64,000 nucleotides of DNA from positions 1 to 64,000 of the forward strand of contig CAVPMA010000015.1 in NCBI GenBank assembly GCA_963706315.1. The letters run 5' to 3'. How positions within the stretch are numbered: position 1 is the stretch's first letter; each line of letters opens with the position of its first letter. Source of the stretch: CALMEC01 sp963706315. Lineage in GTDB: Bacteria > Actinomycetota > Thermoleophilia > Miltoncostaeales > Miltoncostaeaceae. Under the pieces are notes generated by a model. That model had not been told where the DNA came from, searched no databases, and worked only from the letters and a program-made list of their open reading frames with translations. This document shows, one piece after another, positions 25,346-34,783 of this stretch. The position numbers were made by a program, and so were the translations under genes.

Positions 25346-25847
25346 GCGGATCCTAACGCCGTGCCGCGTTGAGGGATAGACCCGACCGACGGACTCTCTC
25401 AAAGCTTGCGTTGGCCAATGAGCGAAGCCGGCGAACAGCGCCGCGAGGTTCACGGCGTGCAGGCGAGTCCGACACGCCCGAACCCACGGCGCCCGCTCAT
25501 AGCGCAAAGGAGTAAGCTGGCCCGCACGACGCGTCAGCCTCCGGATGGGCTGGGGCAGCCCCTAAGAAAGCTCCCCGGTGGCGACCCAGTACAGGCCATT
25601 CGGTGAGTCGCGAAGAACACCCTCGCGCTTGAGCACTTAGGTCCACCGTCGCCGCGGCGCAAGCAGCGCGACTGGGCCCGTGAGTCGACCGTCCCAGGGG
25701 ACCCGCGTCGACTTCGTTGATGGGCCGCGCATGTGCACCCATCTTCCCAGGTCCACCGAAAGTCCGGCGGGCGCAAGGTCCGCCGAGGCCGCAAACCCAG
25801 GCCATGCGACGCATTCCGCGCTTGCGATCGGCGGATCGCCGGCGGTG
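25346..25847. other. Gene-poor stretch in the island
   Basis: No intact gene. Near 25563-25640 the minus strand reads GVLRDSPNGLYWVATGELS then stop, with good codon use, which looks like the tail of a lost gene. Nothing else is supported. Confidence 0.4.
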
Positions 25848-26369
25848 CTACGGGCCGGGCGTGGTCGCCGGAGTGGCTGCCGGCTCGGGCTCGGGCGTCG
25901 GTGCCTCGTCCTTGCCGAAGAGATCCGCGACGGTCGTGTCGATCTCCTCGGTGACGATCTCGTTCGCGCCGAGCGTCCGAAGGAGCTCCTCCGCCGTCGG
26001 GACCACGTCGGCCGCGATCTCGATCACGGCCGCCGAGCCGTTCGTGCCCAGCGACTTGCCGAGCTGCTCGAGCTGGTCGTTCTTGAAGCCCGAGTCCCGG
26101 AGCTTGGATGCGAGCGCCCCGATGCCGCCGCCGGCGAGCATCCCGATCGGACCGCCGATGATCCCGATCACCCCGCCGAGCAGGGCGCCCCGGCCCGCGC
26201 CCCAGTCCTTCGATTCGACGAACTTCACCGTCCCGTCCGGCTTCACGTGCAGGACGGCGGCGTTGCCGACCTTGTCCGGGAACGCACCCCCCACGGCCCC
26301 GGCGCCCCGCGACCCCCCGTCGGGTGTCTCGAAACTCGCAGCCAGGATCTTGCGGTCGACATCGGCCAT
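25848..26369 (-). CDS. DUF1269-family membrane-associated protein
   Basis: A 173-residue protein of the DUF1269 type. The N-terminal soluble part (VDRKILAASFETPDGG, VLHVKPDGTVKFVES) is followed by a glycine-rich hydrophobic hairpin, ALLGGVIGIIGGPIGMLAGGG, near residues 65-90. Then a helical domain (VIEIAADVVPTAEELLRTLG) and an acidic Pro/Thr tail. GGGAGGG precedes ATG 26369. The role of the family is unknown; membrane association and stress expression are usual guesses. Confidence 0.8.
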   Translation of the reverse strand: MADVDRKILAASFETPDGGSRGAGAVGGAFPDKVGNAAVLHVKPDGTVKFVESKDWGAGRGALLGGVIGIIGGPIGMLAGGGIGALASKLRDSGFKNDQLEQLGKSLGTNGSAAVIEIAADVVPTAEELLRTLGANEIVTEEIDTTVADLFGKDEAPTPEPEPAATPATTPGP

Positions 26370-26770
26370 GGTGCCCTCCCTCGTCTCGCGAGCCTGCTCG
26401 AGCGGCAGCCTATACCGGCCGGCCGCGCGAGGGCGCCACTGTCTGCCGACCCGCCGGCGCCAGTTTCGGTCGTCCTCATCGCTCCACACGTTCCCCATCG
26501 GCCCGCGGAAAGATCGGTGCATCGTGCGCGACATCCCCCGAGGGAGCTTCGATGCCTCCGCTCCTTGCCTCAACGTTCACCCCGGTCTGGAAGAGAACCC
26601 CGATCTCAAGGAGGAGCATCGCTCGACTTGCCCAGACGAGGACCTTCGGAAGGGACGGTGGCGGCCGCTCGCTCCGAGACAGTCGATCGCCCGGGTGGAA
26701 ACGATTCGGGCTCGGTCAGGGGATTAAGCCGCTATGCCCCCGCGCACCGAGGTGGGGGCCCGGATCACGC
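26370..26770. other. Gene-poor stretch
   Basis: No supported gene. A plus-strand frame ending at 26727 is open but has no ribosome binding site or family. Confidence 0.4.
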
Positions 26771-27184
26771 TCAGCCGATCATCTCGTAGGTGAGGCCGGC
26801 CTCCTCTGCCGCTCGGACGCCGCTGCCGTCCACGAAGACGAGTTCGATCGAACGGACCTGGAGCGCGTCGCCGAGCCGCTCGAGCAGCGGCGCGATGTTC
26901 TCCACGTCGTTTCGCGTCGGCAGGATTATCGTGAGCTTCGGTCGCGGCCGACCGATCACAGTCGAAGGGGCCGCGCCTACGAGTTGCTCGAACTCGACCA
27001 GGGATGGGGCGGAAACCACTTCCCGCTCCTGCTCGGCTGCGACCGCGAGAATGTCCTGAATGTGCGTGTGAATCCGGGCGGCCTGGACGGTGGTGAGTCC
27101 GGCCTCGACGAGGATCATCCGGCACGCCCTCCGGATAGTTTCTAGCGGCTTCTGATCGGCCGGGATGCTGCCGGCGGCGGTCAT
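26771..27184 (-). CDS. Truncated glycosyltransferase family 2 protein
   Basis: A 137-residue protein with GGGGGAG before ATG 27184. The first ~75 residues form a helical domain (PLETIRRACRMILVEAGLTTVQAAR, DILAVAAEQEREVV). The C-terminus begins a GT2 catalytic domain: LTIILPTRNDVENIAPLLERLG and IELVFVDGSG. It stops after about 60 residues of that domain, so the nucleotide-sugar site is incomplete and the acceptor site is absent. It is probably a decayed gene, though a stand-alone regulatory fragment cannot be excluded. Confidence 0.55.
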   Translation of the reverse strand: MTAAGSIPADQKPLETIRRACRMILVEAGLTTVQAARIHTHIQDILAVAAEQEREVVSAPSLVEFEQLVGAAPSTVIGRPRPKLTIILPTRNDVENIAPLLERLGDALQVRSIELVFVDGSGVRAAEEAGLTYEMIG

Positions 27185-27412
27185 TTCTCCCCCCATTCGG
27201 TGGTGGGCGCTTCGGCGTCTTGCCGGTGGGCGGCGCGGGCGATCATGAGGGGGACATATCCCGGGACTCGGCGTCGCGTCGCTGGTTCGGGGCTCTTCCA
27301 ATCTTATTCTCGCCGGCCTCGGGGCCCTGTGGGCGCCGCCCCCTTGGCAAGAAGGAGAATCCTTTCACGAGCGGGGCGTGCCCGAACAATGTCGCCCTCC
27401 GGAAGTTGGATG

Positions 27413-27450
27413 GGCACCCCCGCGTTCGCAGATGGGAGGACGGGGGTGCC
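27413..27450 (+). terminator. Terminator-like hairpin with T-rich tail
   Basis: GGCACCCCCG pairs with CGGGGGTGCC (10 bp) over an 18-base loop and is followed by TTTCAACTTT. There is no obvious gene ending here on the plus strand; it may belong to a lost gene. Confidence 0.45.
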
Positions 27451-27485
27451 TTTCAACTTTGCCCCTCGCAGACATCGGATGGACA

Positions 27486-27500
27486 CCCCCCGAAGGGGGG
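27486..27500. terminator. Short GC hairpin
   Basis: CCCCCC-GAA-GGGGGG followed by TTCTTG, 36 bases after the previous hairpin. It lies inside 27185-27820, a stretch with no intact gene. Confidence 0.4.
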
Positions 27501-27602
27501 TTCTTGCCTATACTTTTGGTGAGTTTGAACCAGGGCTCTTCTGGGGGATGCGCTTCGACCGCCGAGGCGCACCGAGAACCCGAATGGGTCCAAGCGCTGA
27601 GC

Positions 27603-27638
27603 GATGAGGTCCGGGGTTCGCGTCCCCGCGACGGCGTC
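27603..27638 (+). repeat. Attachment-site-like copy of tRNA-Thr 3' end (copy 2)
   Basis: Thirty-two of 36 bases match the tRNA-Thr T-arm and acceptor region at 18187-18222, same orientation. Upstream similarity to the anticodon loop is weak. It is a degenerate att-like scar. Confidence 0.55.
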
Positions 27639-27820
27639 GGTTGGGATGGCCACGGATGCGGGGATTGCTCTTGGGTTGATTCGCTCGAACTGCATCCGGG
27701 GGTCCGGGGGGCCACGAAACACCCGGCGGCGCCGAGGCTGGTGACAACCTCAGTGGCCGGGAGCTCGTCTGGCCGCATCGTGCAGGATCGCCCCATGGCC
27801 AGCCAGTCGGCTGGGATCCG

Positions 27821-28417
27821 TCATCCCGCGAACGCGCGCAGGGCCTCCTTGCCACTGCCAACGACGGGGTCGCCGTGCGCGAGCAGCAGCAGGTCGAAGT
27901 CGAGCTCCAGTAGACGACGGTAGGCATCGCGCAGGCCCGTCTTCGTCTGCTCGGGATCGTCCATGAATTGGTCCGGGACGAATGCGAGTTCGGCTTGGCC
28001 GGGCCAGCGCACGACACCGTCACCGCAAGCCAACGCGCCGTGGGCTGGGATGTGAAGTGCGATCTCGTCGGGACAGATCGCATCGACCTCGAAGGCGAGG
28101 GCCCCGCCGGGCAGTTCGTCACCAAGATCGAACGCCTCGACAGGCCCGCGTCCCTCCAGCTCGTGCAGCCCGCTGCGGATGCAGTGCACCGCGCAGCCGA
28201 ACGCTTCCCGCAGTCGCCACGCGTGGCGGTCGTGGTGGCGGTTGGTCAGAAGCACATGCTCCGGCGCCCCGTGCTCGTCGAACCACTCCAGTCCCTCCGC
28301 CGGGACCATCGCATCGATGAGCACCCGTTCGCCAAGCAGGTAGTAGGAGCTGACATCCATGTGGATGTGCTCGTGGCGTGCTGTCCAATGCCACAGGCCT
28401 GGCGCGATCTCCCGCAC
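27821..28417 (-). CDS. Metallo-beta-lactamase-fold-like protein
   Basis: A 198-residue protein. APGLWHWTARHEHIHMDVSSYYLLGERVLIDAMVP resembles the first beta strands of the MBL fold. The metal motif appears as TNRHHDRHAWRLREAF rather than HxHxDH, then later PAHGALACGDGVV and LLLAHGDPVVG, which are usual MBL signatures. The atypical first motif makes catalytic activity uncertain. The GTG start at 28417 is tentative; the frame extends upstream to 28540. It is divergent from the P-type ATPase gene. Confidence 0.7.
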   Translation of the reverse strand: MREIAPGLWHWTARHEHIHMDVSSYYLLGERVLIDAMVPAEGLEWFDEHGAPEHVLLTNRHHDRHAWRLREAFGCAVHCIRSGLHELEGRGPVEAFDLGDELPGGALAFEVDAICPDEIALHIPAHGALACGDGVVRWPGQAELAFVPDQFMDDPEQTKTGLRDAYRRLLELDFDLLLLAHGDPVVGSGKEALRAFAG

Positions 28418-28565
28418 GGCGCGGATCCTAATGGCGTGCAGCCGTTCCGCGCGCGCATCACGGGCGACCCGGCAAAGTCGGGCCCTGCGCATCTCAGCGC
28501 TCGCGCCTTCAACAGGGATACCCTGATCCGATGAGGCCAACCCCCCGGGGAGGGTGACCCGCAGG

Positions 28566-30947
28566 ATGGAGACGGCGACGCGAACGCATGTCGGCCTGAC
28601 CGAGGCGGAGGCCGCGCGACGCCGTGCCGCGCGCGGCCCGGTCGAACCGCAGGCGTCAAGCCGCTCCTACGGGACGATCGTTCGGGCCAACGTGCTGACG
28701 GTCTTCAACCTGATCCTGCTCGTCTTCGGCCTCGTCACCCTCGCGGCCGGCTTCTGGCGCGACGCATTGTTCCTCGTGATCCTGATTGCCAACACCGCGA
28801 TCGGGATCGGCCAGGAGGTCCGGTCGAAGCGTGCCCTCGACCGACTTGCTGCGCTCGTGGCTCCCGTCGCGCGCGTCGTGCGCGACGGAAGGGAGCGCCC
28901 CGTGGCGGTGGAGGAGCTCGTCCCGGGCGACCTCGTGCGGCTGGGGCCAGGCGATCAAGTCGTCGCCGACGGGCGGCTCGTGACCGTCGGCGGCGTCGGC
29001 CTCGACGAGTCGATCCTCACCGGCGAAGCGAGGACCGTGCGACGGGCATCACCCGAGTCCGTGCGGTCCGGGTCATTCTGCGTCGACGGGGCGGGGGCCT
29101 ACGAGGTCGAGGCGGTCGGCCAGGACAGCTACGCGCAGCGGATCGCCGGCGAGGCCCGGGAGTTTCGCCATCCTCGGTCCCCGCTCGAGCAGTCGATCAA
29201 TCGCCTGCTCTTCGTGCTGGTCGGCGTGATGATGCCGCTCGCGGTGATCTTCGGCTGGGCACTCGCCCGGCAGGACATCTCGCTGCGCTCGGCAGTGCAA
29301 CAGTCGACTGCGGCAGTCGTGACCCTCGTGCCCGAGGGGCTGATCCTGCTCGTGAGCCTCACCTACGCTGCGGCGGCGCTGCGGATCGCCCGGGCGGGGG
29401 CGCTCGCCCAGCAGCTGTCGGCGATCGAGGCGCTCGCTTCCGCCGAGGTGATCTGCATCGACAAGACCGGAACGTTGACCGCTCCGACGCTGCGAATGGT
29501 CGGTCGGCACACGGGGCCGGGTGTCGAGGAGGTCAACCTGGAAGGTGCCCTCGGACGGTACGCCGCCAGTTCACCGAACCCGAACGCCACCCTCCGGGCG
29601 ATCGCCGACGCAACCCCCGGGGGAGTCGCCGAGACACCAACCGCCGAGGTCCCGTTCTCCTCGAGCCGCCGCTGGAGCGCCCTGCGGCTCGGAGCGACCA
29701 CGTACGTGCTCGGCGCGCCGGAGCACTTCGAACTGGGCGAGTTGGCCGCCCTCGTGGAGACGGAGGCCGGCGACGGCCGCCGCGTGCTGGCCTTCGCCGC
29801 GTCCCCCGAGCCGCTCGACACCGGCGACCCCACGCTTCCCGGCGGTCTTCGGCTGCTCGGGCTCGTGGTGCTCGCAGAGGCATTGCGCGCGGACACGCGT
29901 GAGACGGTCGCATACCTGTCCAAGCAGGGCGTCCGGCTGTGCGTGCTCTCGGGCGACGCGCCACCGACGGTCGCCGCGATCGCCCGCGACGCCGGGATCG
30001 AGGTGGGGGCCGGCCCGCTCGACGGCGAGCGCCTTCCAACCGATCCGAGCGAGCTCCGCACCTTGCTCGCCGACGGAGGGGTCGTCGGGAGGATTTCGCC
30101 CGAGGGGAAGCGTCGAATCGTCGAGGCCCTCGCCGACGGGGGACGCTTCGTCGCGATGGTCGGCGATGGAGTAAACGACGTTCCCGCGCTCAAGGCCGCG
30201 CGCCTGGGGATTGCACAGGGGAGCGGGTCTCAAATGGCTCGCGCAGTAGCGGATCTCGTGCTTGTACGAGACGGCTTCGCCCCAGTGCCGGCGATGGTGG
30301 AGGAGGGGCGCAAGATCCTGCGCAACCTGCAACGCGTGACGAAGTTGTTCGTCACGAAGTCGGCACTGGCCGCGTTCCTGATCCTCACGGTCGGATTGAC
30401 GCCGACGAGCTACCCATTCCTCCCACGGCACCTGACCCTGGCGTCGGCCCTCACGATCGGGATCCCCGCCTTCTTCCTGGCGCTCGCGCCGAGTTCAGGG
30501 GCGTGGCGAACCGACGGTTTCCTACGGGCGGTCGGGCGGTTTGCGCTCCCAGCGGGGGTCGCCGCCGGTCTCGGGGTTCTGGCAAGCTACCTCTTCGCCC
30601 TGAACGTCGCCGGGATGTCGCTCGTCGATGCGCGGACAGTCGCAACGACGGTGCTCATCCTCGTTGGCCTCTACCTGATCGTCGCACTCGAGGCGCAGGG
30701 CCCTCGCCGAAGCGCCTGGGTGCTGGGACTGGTCGCCGGACTCCTCGTCCTCTACGGACTCACGCTGGCGTCCGACGCGATACGCGGCTTCTTCGCGCTG
30801 TCCGTGCCGGGTCCCGCCGTCCTCGCCATCTCGATCGTCGGCTCGGCCATGGCCGTCGCGGGCCTCTGGGTCGTCGACGATCGGTTCGTGCCATTCCGCC
30901 GCGGTGAACCGGACGCCACCCACGACCAGGCGCCCCACCCGCTTTGA
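28566..30947 (+). CDS. ctpE: CtpE-like P-type ATPase (cation transporter)
   Basis: A 793-residue P-type ATPase. It has the actuator motif LTGEA (residue ~152), PEGL in M4 (~256), the phosphorylation motif DKTGTLT (Asp 299), and hinge VGDGVNDVPAL (~533), with about ten membrane segments. Length and the NTAIGIGQEVRSKRALDRL / PEGLILLVSLTYA context match mycobacterial CtpE, a calcium-uptake pump. The heavy-metal CPC motif is absent. ATG 28566 is favoured by spacing from GGGGAGG; GTG 28554 is an alternative. It sits inside the island between att-like repeats, yet looks fully intact. Confidence 0.88.
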   Translation: METATRTHVGLTEAEAARRRAARGPVEPQASSRSYGTIVRANVLTVFNLILLVFGLVTLAAGFWRDALFLVILIANTAIGIGQEVRSKRALDRLAALVAPVARVVRDGRERPVAVEELVPGDLVRLGPGDQVVADGRLVTVGGVGLDESILTGEARTVRRASPESVRSGSFCVDGAGAYEVEAVGQDSYAQRIAGEAREFRHPRSPLEQSINRLLFVLVGVMMPLAVIFGWALARQDISLRSAVQQSTAAVVTLVPEGLILLVSLTYAAAALRIARAGALAQQLSAIEALASAEVICIDKTGTLTAPTLRMVGRHTGPGVEEVNLEGALGRYAASSPNPNATLRAIADATPGGVAETPTAEVPFSSSRRWSALRLGATTYVLGAPEHFELGELAALVETEAGDGRRVLAFAASPEPLDTGDPTLPGGLRLLGLVVLAEALRADTRETVAYLSKQGVRLCVLSGDAPPTVAAIARDAGIEVGAGPLDGERLPTDPSELRTLLADGGVVGRISPEGKRRIVEALADGGRFVAMVGDGVNDVPALKAARLGIAQGSGSQMARAVADLVLVRDGFAPVPAMVEEGRKILRNLQRVTKLFVTKSALAAFLILTVGLTPTSYPFLPRHLTLASALTIGIPAFFLALAPSSGAWRTDGFLRAVGRFALPAGVAAGLGVLASYLFALNVAGMSLVDARTVATTVLILVGLYLIVALEAQGPRRSAWVLGLVAGLLVLYGLTLASDAIRGFFALSVPGPAVLAISIVGSAMAVAGLWVVDDRFVPFRRGEPDATHDQAPHPL

Positions 30948-31300
30948 GGAAAGCGACCCGGCGCCTTCGCCGAGGTCGCTGCGATCCCCGCCCGCTGGCC
31001 GATGATCCTCTCCGGGCTGAAGACGTGGCTCGAGGCGGGCGAGTTCCTTGCTTCGCGGGGATCGCCGCTGTGCGGCTGAGCGGCCCCCGCCACACGGTGC
31101 GGAACCTCCACCCTTGGTCGGTGATGGCCAGGGACCCGGGTCGGCCTGGACCCGTATCCCTGAGGGCTGGCTCTGCTGCGTGCAGCTCTGTCTCGTCGTC
31201 CCACATGAGTCGGGGTATTGAGATCTGATCGGTCGGCGTGGCGCAGGGCGAGGAAGTGGCTGCCGTGGCAACGCAGGGCCCAACGACGGCCGCAAGGAGC
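30948..31300. other. Gene-poor stretch after the ATPase gene
   Basis: No supported gene on either strand. It ends near the third att-like repeat. Confidence 0.4.
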
Positions 31301-31534
31301 TCAGGTGCCCGTGACCTTAGAACCCGCATGGATGCCGGCATCGCCGGTAACTGGCGCAAGCGATCGCAAGGCCCGCCGCTTGCTCGCAACGATGGGGTCC
31401 GGGGTTCGAGTCCCCGCCTCGGCTTCCTCTGCAGATATGGCTCCGGGCGGTGCGAGGTCGTCTCGCCTGACGGGCCTCGGCGGTTCCGCCACGAGGCCGT
31501 TCCAGACGAGCGCTCCGTCGAAGCGCGCGGACAT
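31301..31534 (-). pseudogene. Gene fragment truncated at the att-like repeat
   Basis: An ATG at 31534 overlaps the stop of the monooxygenase gene by one base (TGATG), as in an operon. The frame reads MSARFDGALVWNGLVAEPPR and DDLAPPGAISAEE, then runs straight into the tRNA-derived repeat and random sequence. The original second gene was probably cut off by integration. Family unknown. Confidence 0.45.
31383..31426 (+). repeat. Attachment-site-like copy of tRNA-Thr 3' half (copy 3)
   Basis: Forty-one of 44 bases match 18179-18222, from the anticodon loop to the base after the tRNA. It is the best of the three copies and the most likely attR of an element that entered at tRNA-Thr. The 5' half of the tRNA is absent. 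Confidence 0.7.
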
Positions 31535-32679
31535 CACGACGCCACACGCTCTTCGGCGAGCGTCGCGAGTTGGGGTCGCTCCGGCTTCGGCGCCAACTCC
31601 GCAGCCCGCTGGGTGACGATGTGCCGCACGACGCGCTCCGCGTCCCTCCCCGCGCCGCCAATGAGCATCGACGCGAACGAGTGCAGGAACGGCAGGCCGA
31701 CCAGGTACAGACCTGGCGACGACGAGACGACGCCTCGGTATTGGACCGGGAAGCCGTCGTCGCCGATCTCGAGGGGGACGCGGATCCACGAGTAGTCGGG
31801 GCGGAAACCCGTGCACCAGACCACGTTCCTGACGTCGAGAACGCGTCCATCATCGAGTACGGGGAGCCCGTCCTCGACGCCGACCGTGCGCGCAAGCACA
31901 CGCTCGACGCCCGCAGCCCGTAGGTCCCGCCGCCTGTACCGAAGTAGCGGCGCGCCGCCGTGCCGGACGTGCGGACGCATCTTGCGTCCGAGCGGCGTGT
32001 CCACCGTCAGGACGTGTGTGCCGACGAAGAAGAGCCCGCGAAAGAGGAATCGCCCTCGTCGGCTCTCGACCGGCGCCGGCAGTTGGCCTGTCTCCCTTCC
32101 CGAGAGGATGACCTCATGCTTCGATGCCGCTTCGAAGGCGATGTCGGAGCCCGAATGGCTCGCGCCCACGACCAGGACCCGGCCATCCTGGAGCTGCGTG
32201 AGGTTGCGGTAGGCGTTCGAGTGGAGCTGCGTGATGCTCGGGTCGAGGTCACTCGCGAAATCCGGGACGTGCGGTCTCTGGAAGACGCCTGTCGCAACCA
32301 CCACGTTGTCCGCTTCGAAGCTCCGATCGCCCGCGCCGGCGACGTAGTGGCCGTCCTCCCTCACGAGGGCGTCGACGCCGACTCCGCTGCGCACCGGCAA
32401 GTCGTACCGCGCCGCATAGGCCTCGAGGTAGTCGGCCATCTCGTGCGCGGTGGGGTATGAGGTCCGCCGTGCCGGGAAGTGCATCCCGGGGAGGCCGTCG
32501 CGGCTTGCCGGCGAGTACAGCTTCAGGGAGTCCCAGCGCGCGCGCCAGCTGTCCCCGATGCGCTCGTTGCGGTCGAGGATCACGAACGCCCGGCCTTGTC
32601 GCTTGAGGTGGTAGCCGACCGCGAGCCCGGCCTGGCCGCCGCCGATCACCACCGTCTCGTATCGCTGTTGCTGCTGCAT
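31534..32679 (-). CDS. FAD-dependent flavoprotein monooxygenase (FMO-like)
   Basis: A 381-residue flavoenzyme. The FAD Rossmann motif VVIGGGQAGLAVGYHLKRQG is at residues ~9-28, the NADPH-site motif VVGASHSGSDIAFEA near residue 170, and the family stretch VVVATGVFQRP near 130. VVWCTGFRPDYSWI lies near 305. It matches YUCCA/CzcO-like enzymes, which oxygenate amines, sulfides or ketones. GGAGG precedes ATG 32679. A truncated gene follows in overlap, and a LuxR gene lies upstream on the same strand. Confidence 0.88.
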   Translation of the reverse strand: MQQQQRYETVVIGGGQAGLAVGYHLKRQGRAFVILDRNERIGDSWRARWDSLKLYSPASRDGLPGMHFPARRTSYPTAHEMADYLEAYAARYDLPVRSGVGVDALVREDGHYVAGAGDRSFEADNVVVATGVFQRPHVPDFASDLDPSITQLHSNAYRNLTQLQDGRVLVVGASHSGSDIAFEAASKHEVILSGRETGQLPAPVESRRGRFLFRGLFFVGTHVLTVDTPLGRKMRPHVRHGGAPLLRYRRRDLRAAGVERVLARTVGVEDGLPVLDDGRVLDVRNVVWCTGFRPDYSWIRVPLEIGDDGFPVQYRGVVSSSPGLYLVGLPFLHSFASMLIGGAGRDAERVVRHIVTQRAAELAPKPERPQLATLAEERVAS

Positions 32680-32799
32680 TGTCCTGCCTCCTCTCCGATT
32701 GCTCGATGGGGAGACGGTAGGACGGCGTGTGACCCGCGGCATCGCCGCGATTCACCAACCTTCGCTCGCTGGCGTGGTCATTTCTGACCACGCCAGCGG

Positions 32800-34438
32800 T
32801 CAAACGAGATCGTGCTCGAACGCAAAGGCGGTCGCCGCTGCGCGCGAGGAGAGGCCGAGCTTCGCGTAGATGTTCTGCAGGTGTCGCGCGACCGTATGCT
32901 CGCTGATGACGAGCGAAGTGGCGATCTCGCGGTTGCTCTTGCCTGTCGCAACGAGGCGCAGCACGTCGAGCTCTCGCCGGGACAAGCCGTGCGGACGCCC
33001 CGCCGACGTGTCGAGGCGCGCGACATCGGGCCCGGCCCCCAGCTGGCGGAAGATGTTTCGCGCGGCCTCCAGCTCGAGCGCGGCCGCCTCCTCATCGCCG
33101 AGCGCGACGCACGCCTGTGCGACGAGAGCACGCGTGCGGGCGACTTCGTACGGGGCCTCGAGCTCGTGCCAGGCCTGCTGTGCCTCGCGGAGGCTTGCGA
33201 GCGCCGCTTGCGCGTGGCCTTCCGCGAGCGCGACAGCGCCACGAGCGTGCGCGGCCATCGCCCCGAGCATCGCGCTCTCATACCGCTCAGCGAGCCCGGT
33301 GCACTCCTGAGACGCCGTCCGCGCCTCCTCGATCTCGCCGGCGGCAAGCGCGATCTCGACGTACGCCGGGAGCAGCGCCGCCCGCTTGAGCGGCTCGGCG
33401 ATTTCGGCGCTCGCCCGGCGAATGGTCGCGAGTGCCGCGTCGCGTTTTCCCTGCGCGAGCCGAAGCTGCGCGAGTCCCGGTTGTGGTTCCCAACCGAAGC
33501 GGCTCGCCTCGCGGTACGCCGCTTCGGCAGCCGCGAACTCCCCCCGCAGCCGGAAAAGCTCGGCCTGGCGGTAGTGCGCGACGCCCACGGCCGGGTTCTT
33601 CGTCTCGACGAAGCGCCTGCCGGCGCGACGCGCTTCCTCGAGGGCGTCCGTCCAGGAGCCGCTCAGCTGGAGGATCTCCGCCCGGTGGACGAGGCAGCGG
33701 CCCGTGAATGCGACGAGATCGCGCTGCTGGTCGGTCCACTCTGTCAGCGCCAGCGTCCACTCGCGCGCCCGTACGACCTCGAAGACTTCCTGGCAAGCAA
33801 GGATCACGCCGCAGTAGACGATGCCGACGACGAACGGAGACATCTCCCCTGTCGTCACACTGACCATCGCCTCGTCGAGGAGAGCCAGGCCTGCTGCGAC
33901 GTGCCCTCGCCCTCACGAGCATGTGGCCCTGCGCGTGCAGACTCATCGAGAAGAGGTCACGGTCACCAAAGCGCTCGCCGATGGCGGCAGCCTGCCCGGC
34001 GACGGCGGCAGCCGCCTCGAACTCCCCTGAGGCCTCGTGCCGGAAGACGAGCGGGATCAGTAGATAGCCGTGCTCCGCCGATTCCTCCGGCTCTTGGTCG
34101 AGAAGCCGCTGCGCACGCGCGAGCCAGCCGGTCGCCGGCCCGACCGCGCCTCGGTAGGCGAGGTTCATGCCGATCCATGTCGCGGCACGCACCGCACGCA
34201 GCGTCTCGCCCCGCTCGAGATACCGGTGGTGCGCACGCTCGAGGATGCCGATCGCATCGTCGTCTCGGCCGAGCATCAGCGTCGCCGTCGTGAGCAGTTC
34301 GAGATCCTCCACCTCGAGGGGAGCCACCTGGTCGGCGCGCGAGAACGCCTCGTACGCCTCGAGCCACGCGCGGCTCGCGTAGGCGTCACGGGCGCGTTCG
34401 AGCTCGTCGACAGCTGTGCGTTGGGCGGGTTCGGTCAC
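32800..34438 (-). pseudogene. LuxR-type regulator with TPR-like repeats, one frameshift
   Basis: The N-terminal frame starts at GTG 34438 after GGGAGG. It contains helical repeats (VDELERARDAYASRAWLEAYEAF, LERAHHRYLERGETLRAVRAA). It ends in HMLVRA near 33905, where removing one G from a GGG run joins it to the second frame (LALLDEAMVSVTTGEMSPF...). The C-terminus has a LuxR helix-turn-helix: GLSRRELDVLRLVATGKSNREIATSLVISEHTVARHLQNIYAKLGL in pieces. The joined protein would have about 546 residues. It is a lost gene or a single consensus error. Confidence 0.8.
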
Positions 34439-34504
34439 GGCGACCTCCCAGGCATTGTCCCCCGCCGGCCCCGGAGTCGCCAGTACCGTCCCACTTCGTC
34501 TGCT

Positions 34505-34541
34505 GCCGGGGGTCCGGGTTTCGATTCCCCGCGTCGGCTTC
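34505..34541 (+). repeat. Attachment-site-like copy of tRNA-Thr 3' end (copy 4)
   Basis: From GGGGGTCCGGG to GGCTTC, this differs from the tRNA-Thr T-arm/acceptor region by about three bases. It has the same orientation as the other copies. Upstream anticodon similarity is lost. Confidence 0.55.
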
Positions 34542-34783
34542 ACAAGCCGAGTGCGGACTGCGCCCGATCACAGAGGGCATCGCCCGGGGGCCTTTCGAAG
34601 CGCAGTCCGGGCGGGGCGCGGACCCCCATGTACCGACGTGGTCAACAGGATGAATCCTGTGGTCCTGCACGACGCAGGCGTGGTTGATGAACCTCTTTGG
34701 TGAGCCACATCGTTGATGTTGTGCTCCGGGCAGCGACTCCGCCGACCCAGGTGTGATCCGGTCCAGCCGCTAACGTCCGCGTC

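Noticed and set aside
27282..27545. Two GGGCTCTTC sequences as possible further ISL3 ends
   Set aside because: Only nine bases match the ISL3 tip and both point the same way; similar matches occur by chance in coding DNA.
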